Below, one piece after another: positions 1 to 8,701 of a stretch of DNA of 64,000 nucleotides; position 1 is the stretch's first letter, and the number at the start of each line of letters is the position of its first letter. The notes under the pieces are model-generated. The model saw only the letters and a program-made list of their open reading frames with translations. It had not been told where the DNA came from and ran no database searches. A program made the position numbers and the translations under genes. Source of the DNA: an uncultured Acetatifactor sp. (GTDB taxonomy: Bacteria > Bacillota > Clostridia > Lachnospirales > Lachnospiraceae); assembly GCA_910588225.1 (NCBI GenBank), contig CAJUQT010000005.1, positions 52,655 through 116,654 on the forward strand, in the 5' to 3' direction.

Positions 1-114
1 TGAGAAATTGTTATGCTTTGGACTGATTCTAGCACAGTGGAGAGGGATGTGCAAGCCTTATTTTGAAGAAATTCTGCAAGCCACAATCCTGGGATAAAGA
101 TGTTGAGCCAGCCC

Positions 115-324
115 GTGATTCCCGCGATGACCGACAGGGGGTTGCCGCCAGAGGCCGTGATTCCCGCGATGACCGACAGGGGGTTGCCGCCAGAGGCCGT
201 GATTCCCGCGATGACCGACAGGGGGTTGCCGCCAGAGGCCGTGATTCCCGTGATGACCGACAGGGGGTTGCCGCCAGAGGCCAAGCTTCCTGCAATGACT
301 TACAGGGGGCCTGTCGCTAATGTC
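115..324. repeat. 42-bp tandem repeat array, four units plus a decayed fifth
   Basis: Units begin at 115, 157, 199 and 241. The first three are identical and the fourth differs by one base (CGCGATG to CGTGATG). A degenerate fifth unit runs from 283 to about 324. Each unit begins GTGATTCCCGCGATG and ends GCCAGAGGCC. Because 42 is a multiple of three, the array is open in several frames and gives periodic spurious ORFs, but there is no ribosome binding site or recognisable protein. The units abut each other without spacers, so this is not CRISPR. The array lies beside the composite hairpin element at 345-862. A comparable 43-bp direct repeat sits beside the second copy of that element at 19077-19162. 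Confidence 0.9.
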
Positions 325-344
325 CAGATTCCTGCGGCAAGTCA

Positions 345-862
345 GGGGGAAAGCAAAGGGACGGCAGAGGAGGCCGGAGGCTCTTTCCTCGGCGGGGTAA
401 CGCGCCGGTAAACTAAGCCTCAACTTCGACTAAAGCGCGAAAGTACCGCGCTTAAGTCTGCGTAGAGGCTGGATTTTACCTCTGCTAAGGGCACCCCTCA
501 GTGCTTTCGGAAAGAGCCCCCGGCCTCCTCTGCCTGTTTCTCTGCAGGTTACACTGTCCCAGGGCAGATATGGACGATTTCTTTTATGGCTGGCATGGTT
601 CATGAGGGTTCCATTCAGCTTCAGCCATAAGCTGAGCTGTGATATTGCCCACTAAACCATGCGGAAAGACAGGCGGAGAAGGGGTGGGAGGCTCTTTCCG
701 ACAGCACCAAGGGGTGCTCTTAGCAGAGATGAAATCCACTGCCTACTGAAACTTGGGAGCGGTACTTTCGCTCCTTAGTTTCTGTTGGCAGTTAGTTCCT
801 CGGCGCGTTACCCCTGCCGAGGAAAGAACCTCCCACCCCTTCTCCGCCGTCCCTTTGCTTTA
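345..862 (-). repeat. Composite long-hairpin repeat element, copy 1
   Basis: Two long hairpins flank a core of about 120 bp. The first hairpin has arms at 363-388 and 509-534; the arms carry GGCAGAGGAGGCCGG and its complement. It holds nested small stems such as AAGCGCG/CGCGCTT at 433-453. The second has arms at 672-699 and 821-848, carrying GGCGGAGAAGGGGTGG and its complement, with nested stems inside. Each hairpin is bordered on its outer side by an AGCAAAGGGACGG-type sequence. Read on the minus strand, the order hairpin, core, hairpin matches the copy at 18391-19062. No transposase or convincing ORF is present. I do not recognise the family. It could be a structured RNA, a BIME/MITE-like element, or a non-autonomous mobile element. 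Confidence 0.75.
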
Positions 863-1077
863 GGAAAAAAGCCCCTGTTGGTCCTTGCGGGCCCCCTGGC
901 CCAGGCGGCAGGCCCCCCTGTACAGCCATTGCCGTAACCTGAACTTTGGCGACATCCCCTGCAGAGCATTGCAGAAAATCTAACTCCGGGTTCAGGACCT
1001 TTACAGGTTCCTGCAGAAACCCGGGTCCTTGTAAAGTGAACACCAAATTTTACATCATCAACATTATCGCAAAAAGA

Positions 1078-1106
1078 TTGAAAAAGCAGAAGAAAATGGT
1101 TATAAT
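1078..1106 (+). promoter_or_regulatory. Sigma-A type promoter for the ABC/FtsX operon
   Basis: TTGAAA at 1078-1083, a 17-base spacer, and TATAAT at 1101-1106, about 50 bases upstream of the ABC ATPase start. This is a close match to the housekeeping consensus and lies just outside the repeat region. Confidence 0.75.
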
Positions 1107-1157
1107 AAAAAAATATGACTGTTAACAGCAAAAGTATTATGACAAAGGCGGACAATA

Positions 1158-1862
1158 ATGAGTGGTTTTGTGCGTTTTGAAGACGTTAAAAAAGTATATA
1201 AGACCGGTGAGCTTGAAATCCCCGCACTGCATGATGTGAACTTTGAAATTGAAAAAGGAGAATTCTGCGTCATTGTGGGAGCTTCCGGCGCAGGTAAAAC
1301 TACTATCCTGAACATTCTGGGCGGCATGGACACTCTGACCTCCGGCAAAGTATACCTGGATGAAGAGGAAGTGTCCGCATTTAATAAGAAACAGCTGACG
1401 GCCTACAGACGCTATGATGTGGGATTTGTTTTCCAGTTCTATAATCTGGTGCAGAATCTGACGGCCCTGGAAAATGTGGAGCTGGCGGCTCAGATCTGCA
1501 GAGAACCGCTGGACGCGGCCGTGATACTGGAACAGGTGGGACTGAAGGAGCGCACCAGCAATTTTCCGGCCCAGCTTTCCGGCGGAGAACAGCAGCGGGT
1601 GGCCATTGCCAGAGCGCTGGCAAAGAATCCGAAGATTCTGCTCTGTGACGAGCCCACAGGAGCGCTGGATTATAATACGGGAAAAGCAGTGCTCAGGCTC
1701 CTGCAGGGAACCTGCCGGGAGACAGGGAAGACAGTGATTGTCATTACGCACAATCAGGCTCTCACGGCCATGGCAGACCGCATTATTACGGTGAAAAGCG
1801 GCACGGTGGTCAGTATGGTGAAAAACGAGAAGACGGTTGACATTTCGGAGATCGAATGGTGA
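1158..1862 (+). CDS. ABC transporter ATP-binding protein, MacB/LolD type
   Basis: This 234-residue ATPase should power the large FtsX-type permease encoded next to it. It has Walker A GASGAGKT near residue 43, a Q-loop (FVFQFYN) near residue 91, signature LSGGEQQRVAIARAL near residue 140, and Walker B LLCDEPTGALD near residue 160. The EPTGALD form is typical of the LolD/MacB/BceA branch, whose members work with FtsX-like permeases in antimicrobial export or sensing, or in lipoprotein and cell-wall processes. Length is normal for the family. The start follows AAGGCGG, and a consensus promoter lies at 1078-1106. The permease starts 4 bases after this stop codon, so the two are co-translated. 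The substrate cannot be told from sequence. Confidence 0.93.
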   Translation: MSGFVRFEDVKKVYKTGELEIPALHDVNFEIEKGEFCVIVGASGAGKTTILNILGGMDTLTSGKVYLDEEEVSAFNKKQLTAYRRYDVGFVFQFYNLVQNLTALENVELAAQICREPLDAAVILEQVGLKERTSNFPAQLSGGEQQRVAIARALAKNPKILLCDEPTGALDYNTGKAVLRLLQGTCRETGKTVIVITHNQALTAMADRIITVKSGTVVSMVKNEKTVDISEIEW

Positions 1863-1866
1863 GCAT

Positions 1867-4800
1867 ATGCGGGAAATAAGGAAATCTACCTTCCGGGAAA
1901 TCAAAGCAAGCTTTGGCAGATTTATGGCGATATTTGCCATTATTGCTCTGGGAGTGGGCTTTTTTGCGGGGCTGAAGGTGACGAAAGAAGGCATGACCGC
2001 AACGGTGAAGGATTATCTGCACAGATATTCTTTTTATGATTTCCGTTTGCTTTCTACCCTTGGATTTGAACAGAAGCAGGTGGATTCTCTTTATGCGGCC
2101 CTGGATGTACAGGCAGTGGAAGGGGCGGTTTCTTTTGACATACTGTATCGACTGGAAGACGGCCGCCAGGGGGCGGTTAAGGCGCACAGCGTGACAGAAC
2201 AGGTGAATACGCTGAAAGTGACGGCAGGGAGGCTGCCCCGGAGCGGAAGCGAATGTGTGGTGGACAGCAATCTGCTTGGAAAATCGGCCATCGGTGCGAC
2301 GATTACGCTGTCGGAAGACAATAAAGAAGAGGACCTGGAGCACTTTGCAGAGCGGGAATATACGATTGTGGGGATTGTGCGTTCTCCTCTGTATCTGCAG
2401 TACGAAAGGGGTAATACTTCTCTGGGCACAGGACGTTTGGACGGTTTTATCTATTTGCTGCCCGAGGGGTTTGACGTGGATTACTTTACGGAAATCTATG
2501 TGAAGTTCGAGCAGAACCATGATTTATACAGCGAAGCATATGATTCACTGATTGCTGAGAAAACCCCTGTCTGGGAGGAGCTGACCGGGGAGGCTGCGCT
2601 GGAGCGGTATCAGGATATTGTGGCTGCGGCGGAGACGGAGCTTGCGGAGGGCCGGGCGGAACTGGAGAAGAATAGAACTCAGGGAGAGGAAGAGCTTGCA
2701 GAGGCCGCCCGGACACTGGCAGATGCGGAAGAGCAGCTGGCTGAGGGGGAGGTTGCGATTGCGGACGCCCAGATGGAGATAGCGGAAGGCGAAGTGGAAA
2801 TCTGGGAAAATGAGGAAGAGATTCGGAAGGCGAAAGTAACGATTTCGGAGAAGGAAGCAGAACTGGATGACGGCGAGGTGGTCATTGCCGGGAAGGAGGC
2901 GGAACTGGCGGAGGCCAGGGCGCTTGTGGACAGCAATGAGATAACGCTGCGCAGCAGTGAACGTGAGCTTGCGGAAGGCAAGGCCCAGTGGCGGAGTAAG
3001 AAGGAGACAATGGATGCCGCGAAGCTTGCCGCTGCAGAGGGCAGAAAACGACTGCAGGAGGAAGCGGCGGAGCTGGAAAAGCAGAAGGAGAAGCTGCAGG
3101 CCGATCTGGAAAGCGGCGCCATTACCCAGGAAGCCTATGACGCAGGGATTGCGGTGATTGAGAGAGGACAGCAGACCATTGCGGAATACGAGGAACAGCT
3201 TGCGGCAACGGAAGAGCAGCTGCTGGAGGGAGAGAAAGAGCTGGAAGCCGCATGGCAGCAGATTGCGGAATCCGAAGCGAAGCTGAACGAAGGCTGGCAG
3301 GCGCTGTCGGCTGCCAGACAGCAGCTGTCGGAGGGGCAGCTGGCCATAGTGGAGGCAAGGCGGGAAATTGCCGACGGGCGTACAGCTCTGGCCCAGGCAA
3401 GAAAAGAACTTGTGGAAGGAGAACAGGCCCTTGCCGAAGGGAAAAAGGAGCTGGAAGATGGAAAGGCGGTCCTTGCGGAAAAAGCCGGAGAACTGGCAGA
3501 CGCAAAGCAGGAATATGCCGAAGGACGAAAAGAGTACGAAAATGCCCGGAAAGAGTTTGACGAAAAAATTGCCCGGGCCGAGGCCGAAATAGCAGAGGGA
3601 GAGGAAGAACTTGCGGATTTGGAGAGGCCGGAGACTTTTGTGCTGGGCAGGGATACCAATGTGGGCTATGTCTGTTTTCAGAATGATTCCAATATCGTGG
3701 AGGGGATAGCCAATATTTTTCCGGTGTTCTTTTTTCTGGTGGCGGCTCTGGTGTGTATCACTACCATGAACAGGATGGTGGAGGAACAGCGGACTCAGAT
3801 AGGAGTGCTGAAAGCGCTGGGGTATGGAGAATCCACCATTATGTCAAAATATATGATTTATTCCGGGCTGGCTGCGGTGACAGGCTGTGTCTTCGGATTC
3901 TTTCTGGGAACCTGGGGCTTTCCGAAGGTGATATGGTTCTGTTATGGGATGATGTATAATGCGGACCCCATTTTCTATATCTTTGACTGGAAGCTGGCGG
4001 TGATTTCCCTGGCGGTATCTCTGCTGTGTTCCATTGGAACGACCTGGCTGTCCTGCAGGGTGGAGCTGAATCAGGTGGCGGCGGCTCTGATGCGGCCCAA
4101 AGCGCCGAAGGCGGGGAAACGAGTACTTCTGGAGCGGATTCCGTTTCTGTGGAAGCGGCTGAGCTTTCTGCATAAGGTTTCCCTGCGGAACATCTTTCGC
4201 TATAAAAAGCGGTTGTTTATGATGGTGGTGGGAATCAGCGGATGCACAGCACTGCTGGTCACGGGCTTCGGTGTCAAGGATTCCATCGCCGATGTGGCGG
4301 CGAAGCAGTTTCGGGAGGTGCAGACCTATGATATCGGCGTATCTCTGAAGGAAGGCGCTGACGGGGCGCTGGAAGAGAAGTTGAACGGCCTGATGGCAAA
4401 GGGAATTGACGAGTATGCCTTTGTGATGGAAAAAAACATGGAGATCGTGACGGAAAACGGTGTCAAGTCGGTCTATCTGGTGGCGGGGACGGAAGAGGAA
4501 ATGGTTCCGTTCCTGAATCTGCATACAGTGGAAGGGGAGCAGGTGGCCTATCCGGCACAGGGAGAGGCCGTTATATCCAATAAGCTGGCGGAAGACTATA
4601 AAATCAAAGTCGGTGACACCATAACCCTGAGGGACGAGGAGATGCTGAGCATTTCTGTCAGAGTATCCGGAATATACGAGAATTTTATCTATAATTATGT
4701 GCATATTACGGAAGACACCTGGAGACAGCTGACAGGGACGGAACCGGAGCGGAAGACAGTTTATGTGAATTTGTCGGAGACTGCGGAAAGCGATGTGATT

Positions 4801-5319
4801 GTGACGGATGAGCTCTCTGATCATGAAATGGCGGCTGAGCTCATGAAATGGAAGCAGGTATCTACCGTTACGGTGAATCGGGATACTATGGAACGAATTG
4901 GCAACATGATGTCAAGTCTGGATATTATTGTGGTGGTGGTTATATTGTGTGCGGCGGTACTGGCCTTTATTGTGCTTTATAATCTCACCAATATTAATAT
5001 CACAGAGAGAATCAGGGAAATCGCAACAATCAAGGTTCTGGGCTTTTACAGGAAGGAAACGCAGAGTTATGTCTTCCGGGAGAATATTATTCTAAGCCTG
5101 CTTGGCATGCTGGTTGGACTGGTACTGGGACATTTCCTGCACAGATTTGTCATGAATGAAATCCGGGTTGATCTGATTGCATTTCATATTTATGTGAAAC
5201 CCATAAGCTTTCTGTACAGCGGTTTGCTGACATTGGCATTTGCCTGGCTGGTAAACTTTACCATGGGCGGAAAACTGGAGGGGATCAGTATGACGGAATC
5301 TTTGAAAAGTGTTGATTAG
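1867..5319 (+). CDS. FtsX-family ABC permease with very long coiled-coil domain
   Basis: A 1150-residue permease partner of the ATPase just upstream. Membrane segments lie at about residues 18-36, 614-635, 665-685, 708-728, 782-802, 1017-1038, 1073-1092 and 1114-1133, giving two FtsX-like blocks with MacB-type extracytoplasmic regions. Between the first extracytoplasmic region and the second membrane segment, at about residues 242-586, is a long coiled coil made of repeats of the type ELAEGEAEIAD, rich in Glu, Ala and Lys. It contains no Cys or Trp-rich fold. ATG 1867 is preferred over an upstream in-frame TTG because GGTGAG precedes it and the protein then begins MREIRKSTFREIK, typical of this family. 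Such proteins are known in Clostridia as putative transport permeases without assigned substrate. The coiled coil could bridge the envelope or bind a partner. Confidence 0.9.
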   Translation: MREIRKSTFREIKASFGRFMAIFAIIALGVGFFAGLKVTKEGMTATVKDYLHRYSFYDFRLLSTLGFEQKQVDSLYAALDVQAVEGAVSFDILYRLEDGRQGAVKAHSVTEQVNTLKVTAGRLPRSGSECVVDSNLLGKSAIGATITLSEDNKEEDLEHFAEREYTIVGIVRSPLYLQYERGNTSLGTGRLDGFIYLLPEGFDVDYFTEIYVKFEQNHDLYSEAYDSLIAEKTPVWEELTGEAALERYQDIVAAAETELAEGRAELEKNRTQGEEELAEAARTLADAEEQLAEGEVAIADAQMEIAEGEVEIWENEEEIRKAKVTISEKEAELDDGEVVIAGKEAELAEARALVDSNEITLRSSERELAEGKAQWRSKKETMDAAKLAAAEGRKRLQEEAAELEKQKEKLQADLESGAITQEAYDAGIAVIERGQQTIAEYEEQLAATEEQLLEGEKELEAAWQQIAESEAKLNEGWQALSAARQQLSEGQLAIVEARREIADGRTALAQARKELVEGEQALAEGKKELEDGKAVLAEKAGELADAKQEYAEGRKEYENARKEFDEKIARAEAEIAEGEEELADLERPETFVLGRDTNVGYVCFQNDSNIVEGIANIFPVFFFLVAALVCITTMNRMVEEQRTQIGVLKALGYGESTIMSKYMIYSGLAAVTGCVFGFFLGTWGFPKVIWFCYGMMYNADPIFYIFDWKLAVISLAVSLLCSIGTTWLSCRVELNQVAAALMRPKAPKAGKRVLLERIPFLWKRLSFLHKVSLRNIFRYKKRLFMMVVGISGCTALLVTGFGVKDSIADVAAKQFREVQTYDIGVSLKEGADGALEEKLNGLMAKGIDEYAFVMEKNMEIVTENGVKSVYLVAGTEEEMVPFLNLHTVEGEQVAYPAQGEAVISNKLAEDYKIKVGDTITLRDEEMLSISVRVSGIYENFIYNYVHITEDTWRQLTGTEPERKTVYVNLSETAESDVIVTDELSDHEMAAELMKWKQVSTVTVNRDTMERIGNMMSSLDIIVVVVILCAAVLAFIVLYNLTNINITERIREIATIKVLGFYRKETQSYVFRENIILSLLGMLVGLVLGHFLHRFVMNEIRVDLIAFHIYVKPISFLYSGLLTLAFAWLVNFTMGGKLEGISMTESLKSVD

Positions 5320-5333
5320 AAAGGATCTACAGA

Positions 5334-6131
5334 ATGAAATTTGATATGCATTGCCATACAAAAGAAGGATCGCTGGATGGGAAGGTGCCCATTGAAGAAT
5401 TTGCGGATTTACTGAAGGATAAAGGATTCGACGGGATGCTGGTCAGCGATCATGACTCCTATAAGGGATATCGGGCGTGGAAAAAACAGCATGGCGGCGG
5501 CTATGATCAGGAAAGAGACTTTCTGGTTCTGAAGGGAGTGGAATACGATACCATTGACGCGGGGCATATTCTGGTAATCATGCCAGAGGGCGTAAAGCTG
5601 AAAATTTTGGAACTTCGGGGACTTCCGGTACAGTTTCTCATAGAGATTGTCCACAAAAACGGAGGAATTCTGGGGCCGGCACACCCCTGTGGAGAGAAAT
5701 TTTTAAGCATTACCAATACCAGAAAACACCGCAATCAGCTGGCGGTTATGGATAAGTTTGACTTTCTGGAGGGTTTCAATGCCTGTGAGAGTCCGGAGAG
5801 TAACGCAGGGGCAATGGAGATTGCACGATGCCATAACAAGCCTGTATTTGGCGGCAGCGATGCACATAAGGAGGAGTGTGTGGGTCTGGGATTCACTGAA
5901 TTCGCGGAGCCGATTACCTGTGAATCCGATCTGATCAGACTGGTGAAGGAACGCGGACGGGAGGCCTGTGACTGCGGCGGAGAATACTATGAGAAAACCA
6001 CGAAGCAGAAAATCGGAAAGGCCAATTCTCTGCTGGTGGACGGTTTCTGGGTTTATAACCGGATGGCAAGTATGATGCGCCATCACAAGAGGAAACTGGA
6101 ACTGCGGAAATATTATATTCGGATAAAATAG
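5334..6131 (+). CDS. PHP-domain metal-dependent phosphoesterase
   Basis: A 265-residue protein of the polymerase-and-histidinol-phosphatase (PHP) superfamily. The expected metal ligands are visible in order: HCHTKEGS near residue 6, SDHDS near residue 38, VEYD near residue 70, GHILVI near residue 78, AHPCGE near residue 115, and GGSDAHKEE near residue 178. Family members hydrolyse phosphoesters such as histidinol phosphate, 3',5'-bisnucleotides or RNA ends; the substrate here is unknown. The gene starts 14 bases after the FtsX permease stop, with AAAGGA upstream, so it is probably the last gene of that operon. A role in the transporter's pathway is inferred from position only. Confidence 0.85.
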   Translation: MKFDMHCHTKEGSLDGKVPIEEFADLLKDKGFDGMLVSDHDSYKGYRAWKKQHGGGYDQERDFLVLKGVEYDTIDAGHILVIMPEGVKLKILELRGLPVQFLIEIVHKNGGILGPAHPCGEKFLSITNTRKHRNQLAVMDKFDFLEGFNACESPESNAGAMEIARCHNKPVFGGSDAHKEECVGLGFTEFAEPITCESDLIRLVKERGREACDCGGEYYEKTTKQKIGKANSLLVDGFWVYNRMASMMRHHKRKLELRKYYIRIK

Positions 6132-6341
6132 GTTCGGAAACCACGTTTTTTAATGAGAAGTTTTGCTGTAATTCATAAAATCTTAAGGTGCATTTTTGAA
6201 ATTGTGTGTTATACTCAATATGTGGCACAGACAGCCCTGCACATTGGGTATTTCGTAACATTGACTTTGCGGGAGAGCTGCCGGAGCTGTTACAGTATCG
6301 CCATATGCGGATATATTCAGGCACAGAAAGGATAGTATTAT

Positions 6342-8633
6342 ATGAAGAAATTGAATTTACACAGGTTCGCAGGCTGCAGAAAGCCGGGTGCATTTGCTCT
6401 GGCGGCGGCAATTATGATGTCGCTGGCAGCCTGCGGCAAGACAGATAGTACGGACGAAGTGAAAAAGGAATGGGCCTATGTGCCGGAATTTGTCACAATT
6501 GAAGACGAACGCATGGATTATTACAATATGCAGCTGATGGGAGAGAATCTGTATTCTGTGTCCTTGGAGTGGGATGAGAATACGAATTTAAGCACCCAGA
6601 GCATCTGCAAATACTCGCTGGCAGATAAGACCGTGACCCAGACGCCGGTTGTGTGGCCGGAGGGTGCGGTCAATATGAACATCAACGAAACAGCTTTCAC
6701 GGAGGACGGCAGCCTGTATGCTATTGTTTATTCTTATTCGGAAGACGGTGTGTCGAAGAATTTCCTGACAAAATTTGACGGGGAAGGAAAATGGCTGTTT
6801 TCTCAGGAGATTACAGACCTGGTGGCAGATTCTTACATAAACGACATGGCAGTAGACGGGGAAGGCCGTGTGTATCTGGCGGGAGACGGCAATATCTGGC
6901 TGCTGGATGCGGAGGGGAATCAGCAGGGCAAGATATCCATGGATTCCGCCAACAGCTGGATCGACAGCATTGTCTGCGGTAAGGATGGGAAAATGTATAT
7001 CACTTATCAAAGCTACAATGAAAGTGCGGGTACAAGCGAATATGCATTGACAGCCATTGATTTTGCAGGGAAAAAGCTGGGAGAGTCTTACGCTGGTTTA
7101 CCGGGCAACAGCAGTAAACTTGCTGCAGGAACAGAGTATGACTTTCTGGTACATGACAGTACTCATGTATATGGATACAGCCTTGAGAAACAGGAGTCAG
7201 AACTACTGTTCGACTGGCTGGACAGCGATATCAACGGCAACAGTGTCAGGAACTTCGGCGAACTGTCTGACGGCAGAATTGCTGTGATTATCGAGGACTG
7301 GGAGACGAATGACAACGGTATAGCCCTGCTGACGAAGAAAAAGGCGGAGGAAGTGCCGGAGAAGGAGACTATCGTTGTGGCTACCATAAGTGGTGGATAT
7401 AATCTGCAGGGGCTGGCCGTACAGTTTAACAAGGCGAATTCTCAGTACCACATTTCCGTAAAGGAATATTATGACTATAACAATGGCGGTGAAAATGCGT
7501 GGGCGGATGCGCTGACTAACCTGAATAATGATATCACTTCCAACAACTGTCCGGATATTATTGACCTGTCCGGTCTGAGCGTGGAGCAGCTGGCGGCGAA
7601 AGGAGTATTCGAGAATCTGAGTCCTTACCTGGAAAAGAGCAGTGTGCTGAACCGGGCTGATTTCATTGAGAATATTCTGAATGTATATACATTTGACGAC
7701 GTACTGGTAAGCATACCTTCTACTTTCAGTATGCAGACTATAATTGGCAGCGCCGATATGGTGGGCGAGAAGAGCGGCTGGACGCTGGATGAGATGATTG
7801 CTCTTGCGGAGGAACATCCGGATGCGGAGATTTTTGACAAGGTGGCAAAGCGTGAGATCATGCAGGCTATGATGATGTTCAACGAGGATGCTTTCATTGA
7901 CTGGTCTACAGGGGAATGTAATTTCAATTCAGATGAATTTAAGAAAATGCTGGAGTTTGTGAATCGCTTCCCGGACGAGGTGGACTGGCAGCAGGACGGC
8001 CCTTCCACACCCACCAGAATCCAGAATGGGGAAGTGCTTCTGGATACGGCCTATCTGTATGATTTTGATCAGATACAGCTGTATGAGGAAATATTCCAGG
8101 GCAAGGCGGTATGCGTGGGATTTCCCACGATGGACGGAACCGGCGGACATGCGCTGTCAGCGAGTAATGCATATGCCATTTCCACCAAATCCAATCAAAA
8201 GGATGGGGCATGGGCATTTATTGAAAGTGTTCTGAATAAGGAAGACAGCAATAATCGTTATTGGAATGGATTCCCCACAGTGAAATCTCAGCTGGATGCC
8301 ATGATAGCGGAAGCAACCAAAGTGGAGTATGCCACAGACGAAAACGGAGAGGTCATTTTGGATGAAAGCGGAGAAGCCATTGCAATGGGAAGCCATGGAG
8401 TAGGTTATGAAGATGGTTGGAGTTATGACTTCCGTACGCCCACACAGGAGGAAGTGGATGTCGTTCTGGCGCTGATGGACGAGGCAAAGCCTGTTTCCTA
8501 TGGCGGTGAGGATGAAGTTATGAAGATAATCAACGAGGAAGCGGAAGGCTATTATTCCGGTCAGAAATCGGTGGATGAAGTGGTGGGTGTTATTCAGAGC
8601 CGCGTCCAGATCTATGTGAGTGAGAATAAATAG
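6342..8633 (+). CDS. Propeller-containing extracellular solute-binding lipoprotein
   Basis: A 763-residue lipoprotein. The signal peptide ends in the lipobox LAAC near residue 31. Residues about 50-330 are made of repeated short strands with motifs such as DGEGRVYLAG, DGKMYITYQ and LSDGRIAVI, resembling a YncE/WD40-like beta-propeller. From about residue 342 (ETIVVATISGGYNLQGLAVQFN) to the end is a family 1 sugar-type solute-binding domain. Ordinary binding proteins of this family are 420-550 residues, so the N-terminal part is an extra. The C-terminal end (INEEAEGYYSGQKSVDEV) closely resembles that of the paralogue ending at 16321. It is followed by two sugar-type permease genes. Substrate unknown; carbohydrate is the default expectation. 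Confidence 0.85.
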   Translation: MKKLNLHRFAGCRKPGAFALAAAIMMSLAACGKTDSTDEVKKEWAYVPEFVTIEDERMDYYNMQLMGENLYSVSLEWDENTNLSTQSICKYSLADKTVTQTPVVWPEGAVNMNINETAFTEDGSLYAIVYSYSEDGVSKNFLTKFDGEGKWLFSQEITDLVADSYINDMAVDGEGRVYLAGDGNIWLLDAEGNQQGKISMDSANSWIDSIVCGKDGKMYITYQSYNESAGTSEYALTAIDFAGKKLGESYAGLPGNSSKLAAGTEYDFLVHDSTHVYGYSLEKQESELLFDWLDSDINGNSVRNFGELSDGRIAVIIEDWETNDNGIALLTKKKAEEVPEKETIVVATISGGYNLQGLAVQFNKANSQYHISVKEYYDYNNGGENAWADALTNLNNDITSNNCPDIIDLSGLSVEQLAAKGVFENLSPYLEKSSVLNRADFIENILNVYTFDDVLVSIPSTFSMQTIIGSADMVGEKSGWTLDEMIALAEEHPDAEIFDKVAKREIMQAMMMFNEDAFIDWSTGECNFNSDEFKKMLEFVNRFPDEVDWQQDGPSTPTRIQNGEVLLDTAYLYDFDQIQLYEEIFQGKAVCVGFPTMDGTGGHALSASNAYAISTKSNQKDGAWAFIESVLNKEDSNNRYWNGFPTVKSQLDAMIAEATKVEYATDENGEVILDESGEAIAMGSHGVGYEDGWSYDFRTPTQEEVDVVLALMDEAKPVSYGGEDEVMKIINEEAEGYYSGQKSVDEVVGVIQSRVQIYVSENK

Positions 8634-8701
8634 AGAACGGTCGGCTATACTGTGGCCGCAATGCGGCACAGAGAAGATAATGTCTGGAAATGAGGACAGA
8701 A

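Larger units (their letters stand above)
1..1077. other. Gene-free repeat-rich region
   Basis: Apart from the tandem array and composite hairpin element listed separately, this stretch holds GC-rich short repeats at about 863-1040 built around GGTCCTTGCGGG/CAGGACC-type motifs and CCTGCAGAAACC. Similar motifs occur at 18297-18390 and 19065-19180, next to the second composite element. Small ORFs here are produced by the repeats and have no Shine-Dalgarno site or recognisable product. Confidence 0.7.

Noticed and set aside
115..324. Possible CRISPR array
   Set aside because: Units are contiguous without unique spacers, and no cas genes are in the window.
29..423. Four overlapping ORFs with periodic MTDRGLPPEAVIPA-like sequence
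   Set aside because: They are produced by the 42-bp repeat being a multiple of three. No ribosome binding site, no family, and all frames are equally open.
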